A stretch of DNA of 32,926 nt from Geminicoccaceae bacterium (lineage in GTDB: Bacteria; Pseudomonadota; Alphaproteobacteria; Geminicoccales; Geminicoccaceae): positions 1 to 32,926 of the forward strand of contig JAGRGG010000003.1 of assembly GCA_020445645.1 (NCBI GenBank), written 5' to 3'. This document shows positions 19,994 through 28,966 of this stretch, in pieces. The first letter of the stretch is position 1. Each line of letters opens with the position of its first letter. A program made the translations under genes and the position numbers. Under the pieces are notes generated by a model. The model was not told where the DNA came from and searched no databases. It saw nothing but the letters and a program-made list of their open reading frames with translations.

Positions 19994-20926
19994 CTACTGC
20001 TGTGCCGGGGCGGCGCCCTCGGTGCCGCCGTCCGTGGCGCCGCCGGCGGTGCCGCCCGGAGTCGGGGTGTCGGTGGGGGTGTCGGTCGGAGCGGCGGCGG
20101 CTTCGCGCGGGTCAGGGGCGGGCTTGCCGTCGGGGCCGAAGCGCTCGATCGTCGCCTTCTCGCGCAGACCCGCCATCATCGACTCGACCGCCGCCGCCGC
20201 GATTTCGTCGCGGAGCACGGGCGCCATCTCCTCGAAGGCGGGCTCGGCCATCCGCTTGTCCTCGACCTGGATGACGTGCCAGCCGAACTGGGTCTGGACG
20301 GGCTCCTTCGTGTAGCTGCCCTTGTCCATCTTGAAGGCGGCCTCGGCGAAGGGTGCGACCATCGCCTCCTTGCGGAACCAGCCGAGATCGCCGCCCTGGG
20401 GGCCGGACGGGCCGGTGGACTCCTTCTTCGCCACCTCGGCGAAGTCGGCGCCGCCATCGAGTTCCTTGATAACCGCCTCGGCCTTCTCCTTCGTGTCGAC
20501 CAGGATGTGCCGAGCCTTCACCTCCTCGTACTTGAAGTCGGGCTGCGACTTCTTCGCATCAAAGGCGGCCTTCAGCTTGTCGTCGGTCGTCGCCGTCGCG
20601 ATCACCTTGGCGATGGCGGCCTCCTGCAGGACGGCGTCGGTCGCGGCCTCGATCCGCTTCTTCACCGCCGCGTCCTGCCCGAGCTTCTCGGCCTTGGCGT
20701 CGTCGAGGAGCAGCGCACCTTCGATCAGCCGCTCGCGCAGGGGCTCGAAGAGCTGGTCCATCGGCATCTGCTGGAACTGCTGCGGCAGCTGCCGGTAGGC
20801 GGCCTGCATGTCGGCCGTCGTCAGCTTCTGGCCGTTGACGGTGGCGACGACGGTGTCCTGCGCCCGTGCCGGCCCGGCGAGCACGACGGCGGAGAGGACG
20901 AGGGCGGAGAGGACGCCAGCGCGCAT
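19994..20926 (-). CDS. Exported parvulin-type peptidyl-prolyl isomerase
   Basis: Periplasmic PpiC/SurA/PrsA-type foldase of 310 residues. A signal peptide is probably cut after ARA at residue 22. A SurA-like helical N-terminal region (about 25-145) precedes a single parvulin domain (about 150-245): ARHILVDTKEKAE, FAEVAKKES, GGDLGWF and TQFGWHVIQV are the characteristic strands. The tail (about 280-310) is a Thr/Pro/Gly/Ala-rich low-complexity extension. It would help fold outer-membrane or periplasmic proteins. The ATG at 20926 has AAGGAG at the right spacing. It is the first gene of the six-gene minus-strand run and diverges from the MerA-like flavoprotein gene across 227 bp. Confidence 0.92.
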   Translation of the reverse strand: MRAGVLSALVLSAVVLAGPARAQDTVVATVNGQKLTTADMQAAYRQLPQQFQQMPMDQLFEPLRERLIEGALLLDDAKAEKLGQDAAVKKRIEAATDAVLQEAAIAKVIATATTDDKLKAAFDAKKSQPDFKYEEVKARHILVDTKEKAEAVIKELDGGADFAEVAKKESTGPSGPQGGDLGWFRKEAMVAPFAEAAFKMDKGSYTKEPVQTQFGWHVIQVEDKRMAEPAFEEMAPVLRDEIAAAAVESMMAGLREKATIERFGPDGKPAPDPREAAAAPTDTPTDTPTPGGTAGGATDGGTEGAAPAQQ

Positions 20927-21037
20927 GGGGACTCCTTGAGACGGGCGGGGAGGCGGGCGGGAAAACGCGGCGCATAAAGCCACAATCGCCGCCTGCCCGC
21001 AAGAAAGGGAAGGTGAAAACGGCATGACGTTTCGCTC

Positions 21038-21102
21038 ATCCTGCGCGGGGTTCTCACGCAGGATTTATCCCGGCGGCGCCGGGCAGCGCCTATGGTGGCG
21101 CT
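21038..21102. promoter_or_regulatory. Cluster of three inverted repeats between divergent genes
   Basis: Three perfect inverted repeats occur in a row: ATCCTGCG/CGCAGGAT (21038-21045, 21057-21064), CCCGGC/GCCGGG (21069-21083) and AGCGCC/GGCGCT (21085-21102). They lie upstream of the MerA-like gene start at 21154 and of the divergent PPIase gene. Operators or 5' leader hairpins are both possible; I see no recognisable regulator site. Confidence 0.35.
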
Positions 21103-21153
21103 CCTGCCCCGAGCGCCCCGAACCCCCCGAACCCAAGCCGCGAAAGCCCATCG

Positions 21154-22566
21154 ATGACCGACTTCACCCCCGACCTATGCATCGTCGGCGCCGGCTCCGC
21201 CGGGCTGTCGCTCGCGGCGGGGGCGGCGGGGGTCGGCGCCGAGGTGGTCCTGATCGAGAAGGGGGCGATGGGCGGCGACTGCCTCAACGTCGGCTGCGTG
21301 CCCTCCAAGAGCCTGATCGCCGCCGGGCGGCGGGCGGCCGCGATGCGGGCGAGCGCGCCCTTCGGGATCGCCGCCGTTAAGCCCGCCATCGACGCGGACG
21401 CCGTGCGGGCGCACGTGCGCGACGTGATCGCCGGCATCGCCCCCAACGACAGCGTCGAACGGTTCGAGGGGCTGGGGGTGCGGGTGATCAAAGCGGCGGC
21501 CCGGTTCACCGGCCCGGACACGCTGGAGGCCGGGGGGCACACGGTCCGGGCGCGCCGCTTCGCCCTTGCCACCGGCAGCCGCCCCGTCGCCCCGCCGATT
21601 CCGGGGCTGGACGCCGTGCCCTACCTCACGAACGAGACGGTGTTCGACGTGGCGCCCGCCTTCGACCGCCTCCTCGTCGTCGGCGGCGGCGCCATCGGCT
21701 GTGAGCTGGCGCAGGCGTGCCGGCGGCTCGGCGCCGGGGTAACGCTGGTCGAGATGGGGAAGATCCTGGCGAAGGACGACCCGGAATTGGTCGCTTATGT
21801 GCGGGCGCGGATGGCGGCGGAGGGCGTGGACCTGATCGAGGACGCCAAGGTGAAGCGGGTCGAGGCGGGGCCGGCGCTCGTCGTCGAGGCGGGCGACGGG
21901 GAGCGGCGCGTCGCGGGCTCCCACCTCCTGGTCGCCACCGGGCGGCGCCCGGTCACGGACGGGCTCGGGCTGGAGGCGGCGGGGATCGCCTTCGGCAAGG
22001 GGGGAATCGAGGTCGACGCCCACCTGCGCACGTCCAACCGCCGCGTCTACGCGATCGGCGACTGCAAGGGGCCGCCCATGTTCACTCACGCGGCCGGGCA
22101 CGAGGCGGGGGTCGTCCTCCAGAACGCGCTGTTCCGCCTCTGGGCGAAGCCGGCGAACGCCTCGACCCCGCACGTCACCTTCACCGACCCCGAACTCGCC
22201 CAGGTGGGGCTTACCGAGGCCGAGGCGAAGGAACGGCACGGCGAAGGGGTGCGGGTGCTGCGCTGGAGCTTTTCCGACAACGACCGGGCGCGCGCCGAGC
22301 GGCTGGAGGGGCTGGCGAAGATCGTCCTCGACAAGAAGGGCAACGTCGTCGGCGCCGGGATCGCGGGCGAGGGGGCGGGCGACCTGCTGGTGCCCTGGCA
22401 GCTCGTCATGGCCGGCAAGGCGGACCTGAAGGATCTGGCGCGGCTCGTCGTTCCCTACCCCACCTTGAGCGAGGTCTCGAAGCGCGCGGCCGGGAGCTTC
22501 TACGCGCCGAAGCTGTTCGGCACCTGGAGCCGGCGCGCCGTCTCCCTTCTGAAGAGGCTCCCCTAG
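21154..22566 (+). CDS. MerA-like FAD/NAD(P)-disulfide oxidoreductase
   Basis: Class I flavoprotein disulfide reductase of 470 residues. FAD-binding VGAGSAGLSL (11-20), the redox pair Cys43/Cys48 in GGDCLNVGCVPSKSL, the NAD(P)-binding VVGGGAIGCELAQ, the second FAD motif VYAIGDCKG and a dimerisation domain are all present. The His-Glu dyad of lipoamide dehydrogenase (HPTxxE) reads Tyr435...Glu440 (YPTLSE). Lipoamide or glutathione reduction is therefore doubtful and a mercuric-reductase-like group fits better. It lacks both the N-terminal heavy-metal domain and the C-terminal Cys pair of true MerA, so mercury reduction is not supported. The VTT membrane protein starts one base after the stop, a pairing I recall from other bacteria. 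The start at 21154 has only a weak ribosome site. Confidence 0.87.
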   Translation: MTDFTPDLCIVGAGSAGLSLAAGAAGVGAEVVLIEKGAMGGDCLNVGCVPSKSLIAAGRRAAAMRASAPFGIAAVKPAIDADAVRAHVRDVIAGIAPNDSVERFEGLGVRVIKAAARFTGPDTLEAGGHTVRARRFALATGSRPVAPPIPGLDAVPYLTNETVFDVAPAFDRLLVVGGGAIGCELAQACRRLGAGVTLVEMGKILAKDDPELVAYVRARMAAEGVDLIEDAKVKRVEAGPALVVEAGDGERRVAGSHLLVATGRRPVTDGLGLEAAGIAFGKGGIEVDAHLRTSNRRVYAIGDCKGPPMFTHAAGHEAGVVLQNALFRLWAKPANASTPHVTFTDPELAQVGLTEAEAKERHGEGVRVLRWSFSDNDRARAERLEGLAKIVLDKKGNVVGAGIAGEGAGDLLVPWQLVMAGKADLKDLARLVVPYPTLSEVSKRAAGSFYAPKLFGTWSRRAVSLLKRLP

Positions 22567-22567
22567 C

Positions 22568-23299
22568 ATGGCGACCGAGGTGAAAGGCGAAGGCGGGACG
22601 GGCGGCTGGCGCCGCTACTGGCCGCTGCTGGCGCTCCTCCTGGTCGCCGCCGCCGTCTGGGCGTCCGGCCTCTACCGCTATCTGAGCCCGGACGCGCTCA
22701 AGACCCACTACGGCGACCTCAGGGGCTACGTCGCCGCCCACCCCTTCCTCGCTCCCGTCGCGTTCGCCTGCCTCTACGCCGTCGCCGTCGCCGTCTCGCT
22801 GCCGGGGGCGGCGCTGCTCACCCTCGCAAGCGGCCTCCTGTTCGGCACGTGGCTCGGCGCCTTTCTCGTCGTCGTCGGCGCCACGGCCGGCGCCGTCGTC
22901 GTGTTCATGGTCGCCCGCACCTCGCTCGGCGAGCCCTTGCGCCGCCGCGCCGGCCCCTGGCTGGAGCGGATGGCGTCCGGCTTTCGGGAGGACGCCTGGA
23001 GCTACATGCTGTTCCTGCGCCTCGTCGCCGTGTTCCCGTTCTGGCTCGTCAACATCGTCCCGGCCTTCCTGGGCGTGCCGCTTCGCACCTACGCGCTCGC
23101 CACCCCGATCGGCATCGCGCCCGCCACCGTCGTCTACGCCGGGATCGGCAGCGGGCTCGGCGACGTGATCGAGCGGGGCGGCGACATCGGCCTCGGCACG
23201 GTCCTGACGCCGGGCGTCCTCCTCCCGCTTGCCGGCCTCGGCCTCCTGGCCTTGCTGCCGATCGCCCTCAAGCGCTGGCGCCGCCGGAAGGCGGCCTAG
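22568..23299 (+). CDS. TVP38/TMEM64 (VTT/DedA-like) membrane protein
   Basis: Inner-membrane protein of 243 residues with the VTT (SNARE-associated, DedA-like) domain. A first helix (about 19-34) is followed by the re-entrant motif LPGAALLTLASGLLFGTWLG (about 78-97). The second half has FLRLVAVFPFWLVNIVPAFLGVP (about 154-176), the family's conserved Arg and Pro-rich loop, and a final helix before a basic tail. Family members are linked to lipid scrambling or transport; the specific role is unknown. It starts one base after the flavoprotein stop, so expression is coupled. Its stop overlaps the stop of the converging exchanger gene in a CTAG tetranucleotide. Confidence 0.88.
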   Translation: MATEVKGEGGTGGWRRYWPLLALLLVAAAVWASGLYRYLSPDALKTHYGDLRGYVAAHPFLAPVAFACLYAVAVAVSLPGAALLTLASGLLFGTWLGAFLVVVGATAGAVVVFMVARTSLGEPLRRRAGPWLERMASGFREDAWSYMLFLRLVAVFPFWLVNIVPAFLGVPLRTYALATPIGIAPATVVYAGIGSGLGDVIERGGDIGLGTVLTPGVLLPLAGLGLLALLPIALKRWRRRKAA

Positions 23300-24222
23300 G
23301 CCTCCACGACGACGAGCGCGCCCAGATAGACGGCGTAGCCGACGAGCAGGGCCGCCCCCTCGCCGCGCGACAGCCGCCGGCCGGTCCAGGCGAAGGCGAG
23401 GAGGAGGAGGGTCGTGCCCGCCATGACCCAGAGGTCGAAGGCGACGATGCCGGGGGGCGCCTCGATCGGGTGGACGAGGGCGGTGACGCCCAGGATCCCC
23501 AGGATGTTGTAGATGTTGCTGCCGATGACGTTGCCGAAGGCGATATCGGTCTGGCCGCGCCGCGCCGCCGTGACGGTGGTGACGAGTTCGGGCAGGGAGG
23601 TGCCGACGGCGACGACGCTGAGGCCGATTACCGTCTCCGGGATCCCGGCGCCGGCGGCGAGCCGCACGGAGCCGGCGACGAGGAGGCGGGCGCCGAGGAC
23701 GGTGAGGGCGAGCCCGCCCAAGGCCGCGAGCGCGCCGAGCCAGAAGGGCCAGCCGCCCGCCTCGGCCCCGGCGCCCGCCGCCCCGTCCTCCTGCCGGATG
23801 CAGACGAACAGGTAGAGGGCGAGAAGGACCAGGAAGACGCCCCCGACGGGCCGGCCGAACCCGCCCGCGAGCGCCGCCAGCACGCAGGCGAGGGTGGCGA
23901 CGACGAGCGCCGCCCCGTCGCGGAGCAGCGTCGGCCGGGCGCAGGCGATCGGCGTGATCAGGGCGCCGACGCCCAGGATGAGGAGCACGTTGGCGACGTT
24001 GCTGCCGACGACGTTGCCGACCGCGATCCCGGGCGAGCCGATCATCGCCGCCTGAAGGCTCGTCACCAGTTCCGGCATCGAGGTGCCGAAGCCGACGACG
24101 GTGAGGCCGATCAGGAGCGGCGAGACGCCGAGCCGCCCCGCCACGGCGACGGCGCCGCGGACGAGCGCCTCGCCGCCGGCGAGGAGGAGGACGAGGCCGG
24201 CGGCGACGAGAAGGATGTCCAT
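23296..24222 (-). CDS. CaCA-family calcium/sodium exchanger (YrbG-like)
   Basis: Polytopic inner-membrane exchanger of 308 residues with about ten helices. Both alpha-repeats are clear: GFGTSMPELVTS with GNVVGSNVANVLLILG in the first half, and AVGTSLPELVTT with GNVIGSNIYNILGILG in the second. The Glu in each PELVT and the Asn/Ser of GNxxGSN form the cation site in this family. It probably exchanges Ca2+ for Na+ or H+. The ATG at 24222 lacks a good ribosome site; it lies 37 bp after the EEP-domain gene, with which it is probably co-transcribed. A further upstream start would give a charged, non-helical extension. Confidence 0.92.
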   Translation of the reverse strand: MDILLVAAGLVLLLAGGEALVRGAVAVAGRLGVSPLLIGLTVVGFGTSMPELVTSLQAAMIGSPGIAVGNVVGSNVANVLLILGVGALITPIACARPTLLRDGAALVVATLACVLAALAGGFGRPVGGVFLVLLALYLFVCIRQEDGAAGAGAEAGGWPFWLGALAALGGLALTVLGARLLVAGSVRLAAGAGIPETVIGLSVVAVGTSLPELVTTVTAARRGQTDIAFGNVIGSNIYNILGILGVTALVHPIEAPPGIVAFDLWVMAGTTLLLLAFAWTGRRLSRGEGAALLVGYAVYLGALVVVEA

Positions 24223-24247
24223 GAGGGCGAGGGCACTCGTTGTTGAA

Positions 24248-24257
24248 GGCGAAGCGT
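24248..24257 (-). repeat. Gene-end motif copy F, after the EEP-domain gene
   Basis: On the minus strand ACGCTTCGCC follows the TGA stop by two bases, as after the aminotransferase gene. No hairpin with a conserved loop follows and no T-run is present. The exchanger gene begins soon after in the same direction. Confidence 0.35.
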
Positions 24258-24259
24258 GT

Positions 24260-25366
24260 TCAGGCGGGCGCCGGCGCGCCCCCAGCCGGGTCCCGGTCGA
24301 CGTCCTCCGCATACGCCTGGGCCAGCTTCTCGTCCGCCTCCGCCTCGTCCGCCGCGTCGGCCTGGGGTTCTGTGTTCAGCGACTCCAGTTCCGGAACGTA
24401 ATCGAGCTCGACCAGGATCGGGAAGTGGTCGGAGCCGATATGAGGCAGGCGCTCGATGCGGCGGAGAAGAAAGGCCTCGCTGACGAAGACGTGGTCGAGC
24501 GGCCAGCGCAGGAACCAGTGCTTGGCGTCGAAGGTGTTGAACATGCCGCGTCCGATGCGCGGGTCGATGAGGTGGCTGAGGCGCCGGAACAGGCGGCTCG
24601 TGTGCGACCATGCCACGTCGTTGAGGTCGCCGATGAGGATGACGGGGTCCTCGGTCGTGGCGATCTCGCGGCCGGCGAGGACCAGCTCGGCGTCGCGGGG
24701 CAGGGAGGTGTCGGCCTCCCCCGGCGCCGGCGGCTCCGGGTGGATGCCGTGGAGGTGGATCAGCGCGCCCGAGCGCAGCCGCAGCTTGGTGCGGATCGAG
24801 GGTATGTCCTTCTTGAGCAGAAAGCGCAGCTCGGGCTCGACGAGTTCCAGGCGGGAGCGGAAGACGAGGCCGTAGGTGTTCGGGATCGGGCAGCGGATGC
24901 TGTGCGGCCAGCGGTCCTCGAGGGTCGCTAGCCGCTCGTCCCACCAGGGGTCGGTCTCGAGGGCGAAGAAGGCGTCCGGGTCCTCCTTGCGGATGAGGTC
25001 GAGGAGGCCGTCCGCCTGTCGGTTGTCCTGGAGCACGTTGACGACGAGGAGGCGCAGCGTGCAGGGGCCGGGCTCGCCCCTGGCGGGGGCCAGATCCTTC
25101 CGCCAGATCGGGGTGTAGGGCAGGATCACCCAGAGCTGGACGAGGAGGGCGGCGACGGCGGCGCCCAGGATGGCGGTCTCCGCCCAGGTGTTCTGGAACA
25201 GCGCGAGCCCGACGGTTCCGACGAGGCCGAGCACGACGAACTGGACGCGCGGAAAGTCGCAGAAGCGCACCCACCACGACACCCAGGGCGTCAGCGAGAG
25301 GGCGGTGACGAGGACGAAGAGGAGGTCGAGGAGGACGAGCCCGCTGCGCAGGCCCTGGAGCATCAT
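24260..25366 (-). CDS. Membrane-anchored endonuclease/exonuclease/phosphatase-family protein
   Basis: Protein of 368 residues. Three N-terminal hydrophobic helices (about 8-28, 42-58 and 64-84) are followed by an EEP domain (about 105-335) and an acidic, low-complexity tail (about 340-368). EEP catalytic motifs are visible: LVVNVLQDN (first metal Asn), a Glu in ALETDPWW, HLHGIHPEPP, GDLNDVAWS (Asp/Asn pair), PLDHVFVS and GSDHFPI (terminal Asp-His). The fold cleaves phosphodiesters, so the substrate could be nucleic acid, phospholipid or another phosphodiester. The helix layout would put the active site in the periplasm or at the membrane face; orientation is not certain. Its ATG overlaps the stop of the crotonase gene as ATGA, so translation is coupled. 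Confidence 0.85.
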   Translation of the reverse strand: MMLQGLRSGLVLLDLLFVLVTALSLTPWVSWWVRFCDFPRVQFVVLGLVGTVGLALFQNTWAETAILGAAVAALLVQLWVILPYTPIWRKDLAPARGEPGPCTLRLLVVNVLQDNRQADGLLDLIRKEDPDAFFALETDPWWDERLATLEDRWPHSIRCPIPNTYGLVFRSRLELVEPELRFLLKKDIPSIRTKLRLRSGALIHLHGIHPEPPAPGEADTSLPRDAELVLAGREIATTEDPVILIGDLNDVAWSHTSRLFRRLSHLIDPRIGRGMFNTFDAKHWFLRWPLDHVFVSEAFLLRRIERLPHIGSDHFPILVELDYVPELESLNTEPQADAADEAEADEKLAQAYAEDVDRDPAGGAPAPA

Positions 25367-26175
25367 GCCCCGTCCTTCCGCGACCAGTCCGGGCGCCGCT
25401 TGGCGGTGAAGGCGTCGAGCCCTTCCGCGAAGCTCTCCCCCAGCGCGTTGTCGACGATCACCCCGGTCGCCCGGGCGTAGGCCGCCTCCAGCCCCGTTCC
25501 CGCCTTGGCGTCGACCTGGGCGTAGAAGGCGCGCTTGCCCAGCGCCAGCACCTCGGCGGGCTTGTCGAGGAGGCGGCCGCAGAGGTCCATGACGGCCGCG
25601 TCGAGGCCTTCCTTCGGCACGACCCGGTTGACGAGGCCGATCCGCCTCGCCTCCCGGGCGTCGATGAAGTCGCCGGTGAGCAGCATTTCGAGCGCCGCCT
25701 TTCTCGGCACGGCGCGGGCGAGCGCCACCATCGGGGTCGCGCAGAACAGGCCGTACTTCACGCCCGAGGTGGCAAAGCGGCTCGTCTCGGAGCAGACGGC
25801 GAGGTCGCAGGCGGCGACGAGCTGGCAGCCGGCCGCCGTCGCGATCCCGTCGACCTTGGCGATGACGGGCTGGGGGATCGTCGTGAGGCGGGTCATGAGG
25901 ATGGAGCAGAGGCCGAACAGCTCGCCCAGGCCCTCCCGCGTCCGGTTCCGGCCGATCTCCTTCAGGTCGTGCCCGGCCGAGAAGACGGGGCCTTGCCCCT
26001 CGACGACGACGACGCGCCGTTCGGGGTCGGCCGCGATCGCCTCGACGGCGTCGAGGAGACCCTGGAGCAGCGCCTTGGACAGGCTGTTGAAGGCGGCGGG
26101 CCGGTTGAGGGTCAGGACCGTGACGCCCCCTTCGTCCCGGCGAAGGAGGGGGGTCCCGGCGGCTTCGTCGTGCAT
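25363..26175 (-). CDS. Crotonase-family protein, ECHDC3-like, without canonical catalytic Glu pair
   Basis: Enoyl-CoA hydratase/isomerase-fold protein of 270 residues. The oxyanion-hole segment GPVFSAGHDLKEI (about 62-74) and second oxyanion stretch ATAAGCQLVAACDLAV are present. So are KYGLFCATPMVALARAVPRKAALEMLLTG and the C-terminal helix, all resembling human ECHDC3. The two glutamates that activate water in true hydratases are replaced: AGCQL stands where GGxEL is usual, and the segment after FATSGV has no Glu. Hydration of enoyl-CoA is therefore doubtful and the reaction is unknown. The ATG at 26175 is chosen for its GAGGA ribosome site; two in-frame upstream starts would add a basic extension. 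It is the first gene of a three-gene run with the EEP protein and the Ca2+ exchanger. Confidence 0.85.
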   Translation of the reverse strand: MHDEAAGTPLLRRDEGGVTVLTLNRPAAFNSLSKALLQGLLDAVEAIAADPERRVVVVEGQGPVFSAGHDLKEIGRNRTREGLGELFGLCSILMTRLTTIPQPVIAKVDGIATAAGCQLVAACDLAVCSETSRFATSGVKYGLFCATPMVALARAVPRKAALEMLLTGDFIDAREARRIGLVNRVVPKEGLDAAVMDLCGRLLDKPAEVLALGKRAFYAQVDAKAGTGLEAAYARATGVIVDNALGESFAEGLDAFTAKRRPDWSRKDGA

Positions 26176-26437
26176 CGGCGCTTCGTCCTCTTCAACCTTC
26201 CTGGGGCGGCGCGCCCACGTCATAAAGGCTCTTCGGATCGGGCGCCACCGCCGCGCCGCCAGTCCCGGCACGGTCGTCGCTTGTCATACCGGAGGGTGGA
26301 TGCAAGGATAGAACCACTCGTAGACGGTGCCATTCCTTTTTCGGCTTGTGCTAGTAAGGGTTCGCGCTTGTCGTAGCGACATAAGACCGTCGGGGTCCGC
26401 CCCGTTCCTTCCATCGTCAGCCGAGGGACAGCCCGCC

Positions 26438-27193
26438 GTGCCCGAACCGCGCAAGCCCACGAAGGCCTCGCCCAAGGTCATCGCGGTCGGCAACCTGAAG
26501 GGCGGCACCGGCAAGTCGACCGTCGCCGTCAACCTCGCCTGCGCGCTCGCCGTGTCCGGCCACCGCACCCTGCTCATCGATACCGATCCCCAGAAGAGCG
26601 CCACCCTCTGGGGCAAGGGCGGGCGCCTGCCGGCGGCCGTCGCCGACTTTCCCGTGCGCGACCTGAACGCCGCCGGCGAGTGGCTGAGCGAGCTCGACCT
26701 CCTCAAGGGGCGCTACGCCCGGATCGTCATCGACCTGCCGGCCGTGGTCTCGCCGGCGCTCGCGTCGGGCTTCCTCGTCGCCGACATGATCATCGTCCCG
26801 ACCTCGATCTCCGACCTCGACGTCCAGGCGACCCGGCGCACCCTCCTCCACGTCGCCAACGCGCGGCGCGAGCGCCGGAACGCGGCGCCGATCGTCCTCG
26901 TCCTGCCGACGCAGCTGCGCCGGCGGGGCTGGTTCGGCGACGGCGGGATCAAGGCGCAGCTCGGCCCCCTGGGCGAGCCCCTCCTGCCGCCGATCCGCTA
27001 CGACCCCGCGTTCGGCGCCGCCTACAAGGCCGGGCGCTGGATCGGCGACGCGGCGCGCGGCGGCAAGGGCCACCGCGACATCATGGAGCTGTTCAAGGCG
27101 ACGGAGGCCATGCTGCGCGACAGGATCGGCTTCTTCGCCCAGCCCCGCCCCCAGCCCGCCGCCGGCACCGCGCTGGTCCGGCCGGTGGGTTGA
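26438..27193 (+). CDS. Orphan ParA/MinD-family ATPase
   Basis: Deviant Walker-type ATPase of 251 residues. The N-terminal nucleotide loop KGGTGKST (21-28) has the signature first lysine that allows dimer sandwiching. [14 protein letters not shown] (46-59) is the Walker A' region, and [14 protein letters not shown] is the Walker B-like strand. Such ATPases position DNA or protein cargo on the nucleoid or membrane. No parB or centromere-like repeat is adjacent, so it is probably not the main chromosome ParA and may position another cargo. The start is a GTG at 26438 with GAGGGA upstream; a longer in-frame version adds 37 residues without family resemblance. It is read alone after a 262-bp gap in which I see no convincing promoter. 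Confidence 0.87.
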   Translation: MPEPRKPTKASPKVIAVGNLKGGTGKSTVAVNLACALAVSGHRTLLIDTDPQKSATLWGKGGRLPAAVADFPVRDLNAAGEWLSELDLLKGRYARIVIDLPAVVSPALASGFLVADMIIVPTSISDLDVQATRRTLLHVANARRERRNAAPIVLVLPTQLRRRGWFGDGGIKAQLGPLGEPLLPPIRYDPAFGAAYKAGRWIGDAARGGKGHRDIMELFKATEAMLRDRIGFFAQPRPQPAAGTALVRPVG

Positions 27194-27218
27194 GGCGGGC
27201 GAAGGCGGTCGGGCGGCC

Positions 27219-27647
27219 TCAGCCCTTCGCAACCGGGGGCGTCGACAGGCCGGGCACGACGTCGGTGTTCTGCCCCGCCCGGATGCGCCACCCTTCCGCC
27301 TCCTCGGTCACGACGAGGAGCAGGATGCCCCGCCGCGGCCCGCCGCTCGGCCCGCCGTCCAGGGCGAGGTGGCCCGTGAGACCCCAGGCAAGATGTACGG
27401 CGGCCGCGCCGGGTCCGAGGCGCCTGACCGAGACGGCGCGGCCGTCCAGGCGGCTGTCGCGGAAGACCGTCGCGTGGCTGCGGGCGTGGGCGGCCTCGAT
27501 CTCCGCTTGGCCCTTCCACCACGTGCCGACGACGTTGACGAAGTCGGCGTCCTCCGCGAACAGCGCGCCGAACGCCCGCATGTCGTGCCGGTTCCAGGCG
27601 TCCACGAACGCGGACGCGACCGCCTCCGGACCAGAACCTTTCGCCAT
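27219..27647 (-). CDS. SgcJ/EcaC-type SnoaL-like (DUF4440) protein
   Basis: Small cytoplasmic protein of 142 residues with the NTF2/SnoaL-like cone fold pattern. The helix AVASAFVDAWNRHDMRAFGALF (about 9-30) with the AWNRHD motif is followed by EDADFVNVVGTWWKGQAEI and strands ending in WRIRAGQNTDVVPG. Family members are annotated as SgcJ/EcaC-like but rarely have known activity; a ligand pocket or small-molecule chemistry is possible. The ATG at 27647 has a strong GGAGG region upstream. It converges with the parA-like gene, 25 bp between stops. Confidence 0.83.
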   Translation of the reverse strand: MAKGSGPEAVASAFVDAWNRHDMRAFGALFAEDADFVNVVGTWWKGQAEIEAAHARSHATVFRDSRLDGRAVSVRRLGPGAAAVHLAWGLTGHLALDGGPSGGPRRGILLLVVTEEAEGWRIRAGQNTDVVPGLSTPPVAKG

Positions 27648-27746
27648 TGCCTCCCTCCTCCGACGTTGGCCGCGGGCGCCGGCGCGCTTCCTGCCCGGCG
27701 CGACATGCTAGCCCGACCGACCCTGCCTGAGAACGGGCCCCGCGCG

Positions 27747-28694
<948 letters not shown>

Positions 28695-28784
28695 CGGGGA
28701 CCGTGTCCGCCCTTGTTCGGGTTGCGATGGCTCGGGTCGCGGCGAGGGGGGGGTTGTGGCTCGCGGCCGGGCGGGTTGTCAATC

Positions 28785-28816
28785 GGGCGGCCGGGCGGCC
28801 GGGCGGCCGGGCGGTC
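28785..28816. repeat. Octamer tandem repeat GGGCGGCC x4
   Basis: Four tandem copies of GGGCGGCC, the last with C changed to T, in the 272-bp gap between accA and the Sel1-type gene. The rest of the gap is GC-rich with no recognised gene or promoter. A short-period array like this is typical of slippage. Confidence 0.6.
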
Positions 28817-28966
28817 GGGCCTGGACCCGCTTTCGGGCGCAGGTCGCTACGCCTCGGCGCCCATCGGGCTTGCCACCCGGGCGGCCTGCCGGAATCCTCC
28901 CCCCGCCCCGGCATCGCCGGGGCCGGACGAACGGGGCTGGAGGCGGGCTTGAGCGGCAGGGGACGG

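Noticed and set aside
21154-22566. Mercuric reductase or lipoamide dehydrogenase as a firm call
   Set aside because: No heavy-metal domain, no C-terminal Cys pair, and Tyr in place of the catalytic His of lipoamide dehydrogenase.
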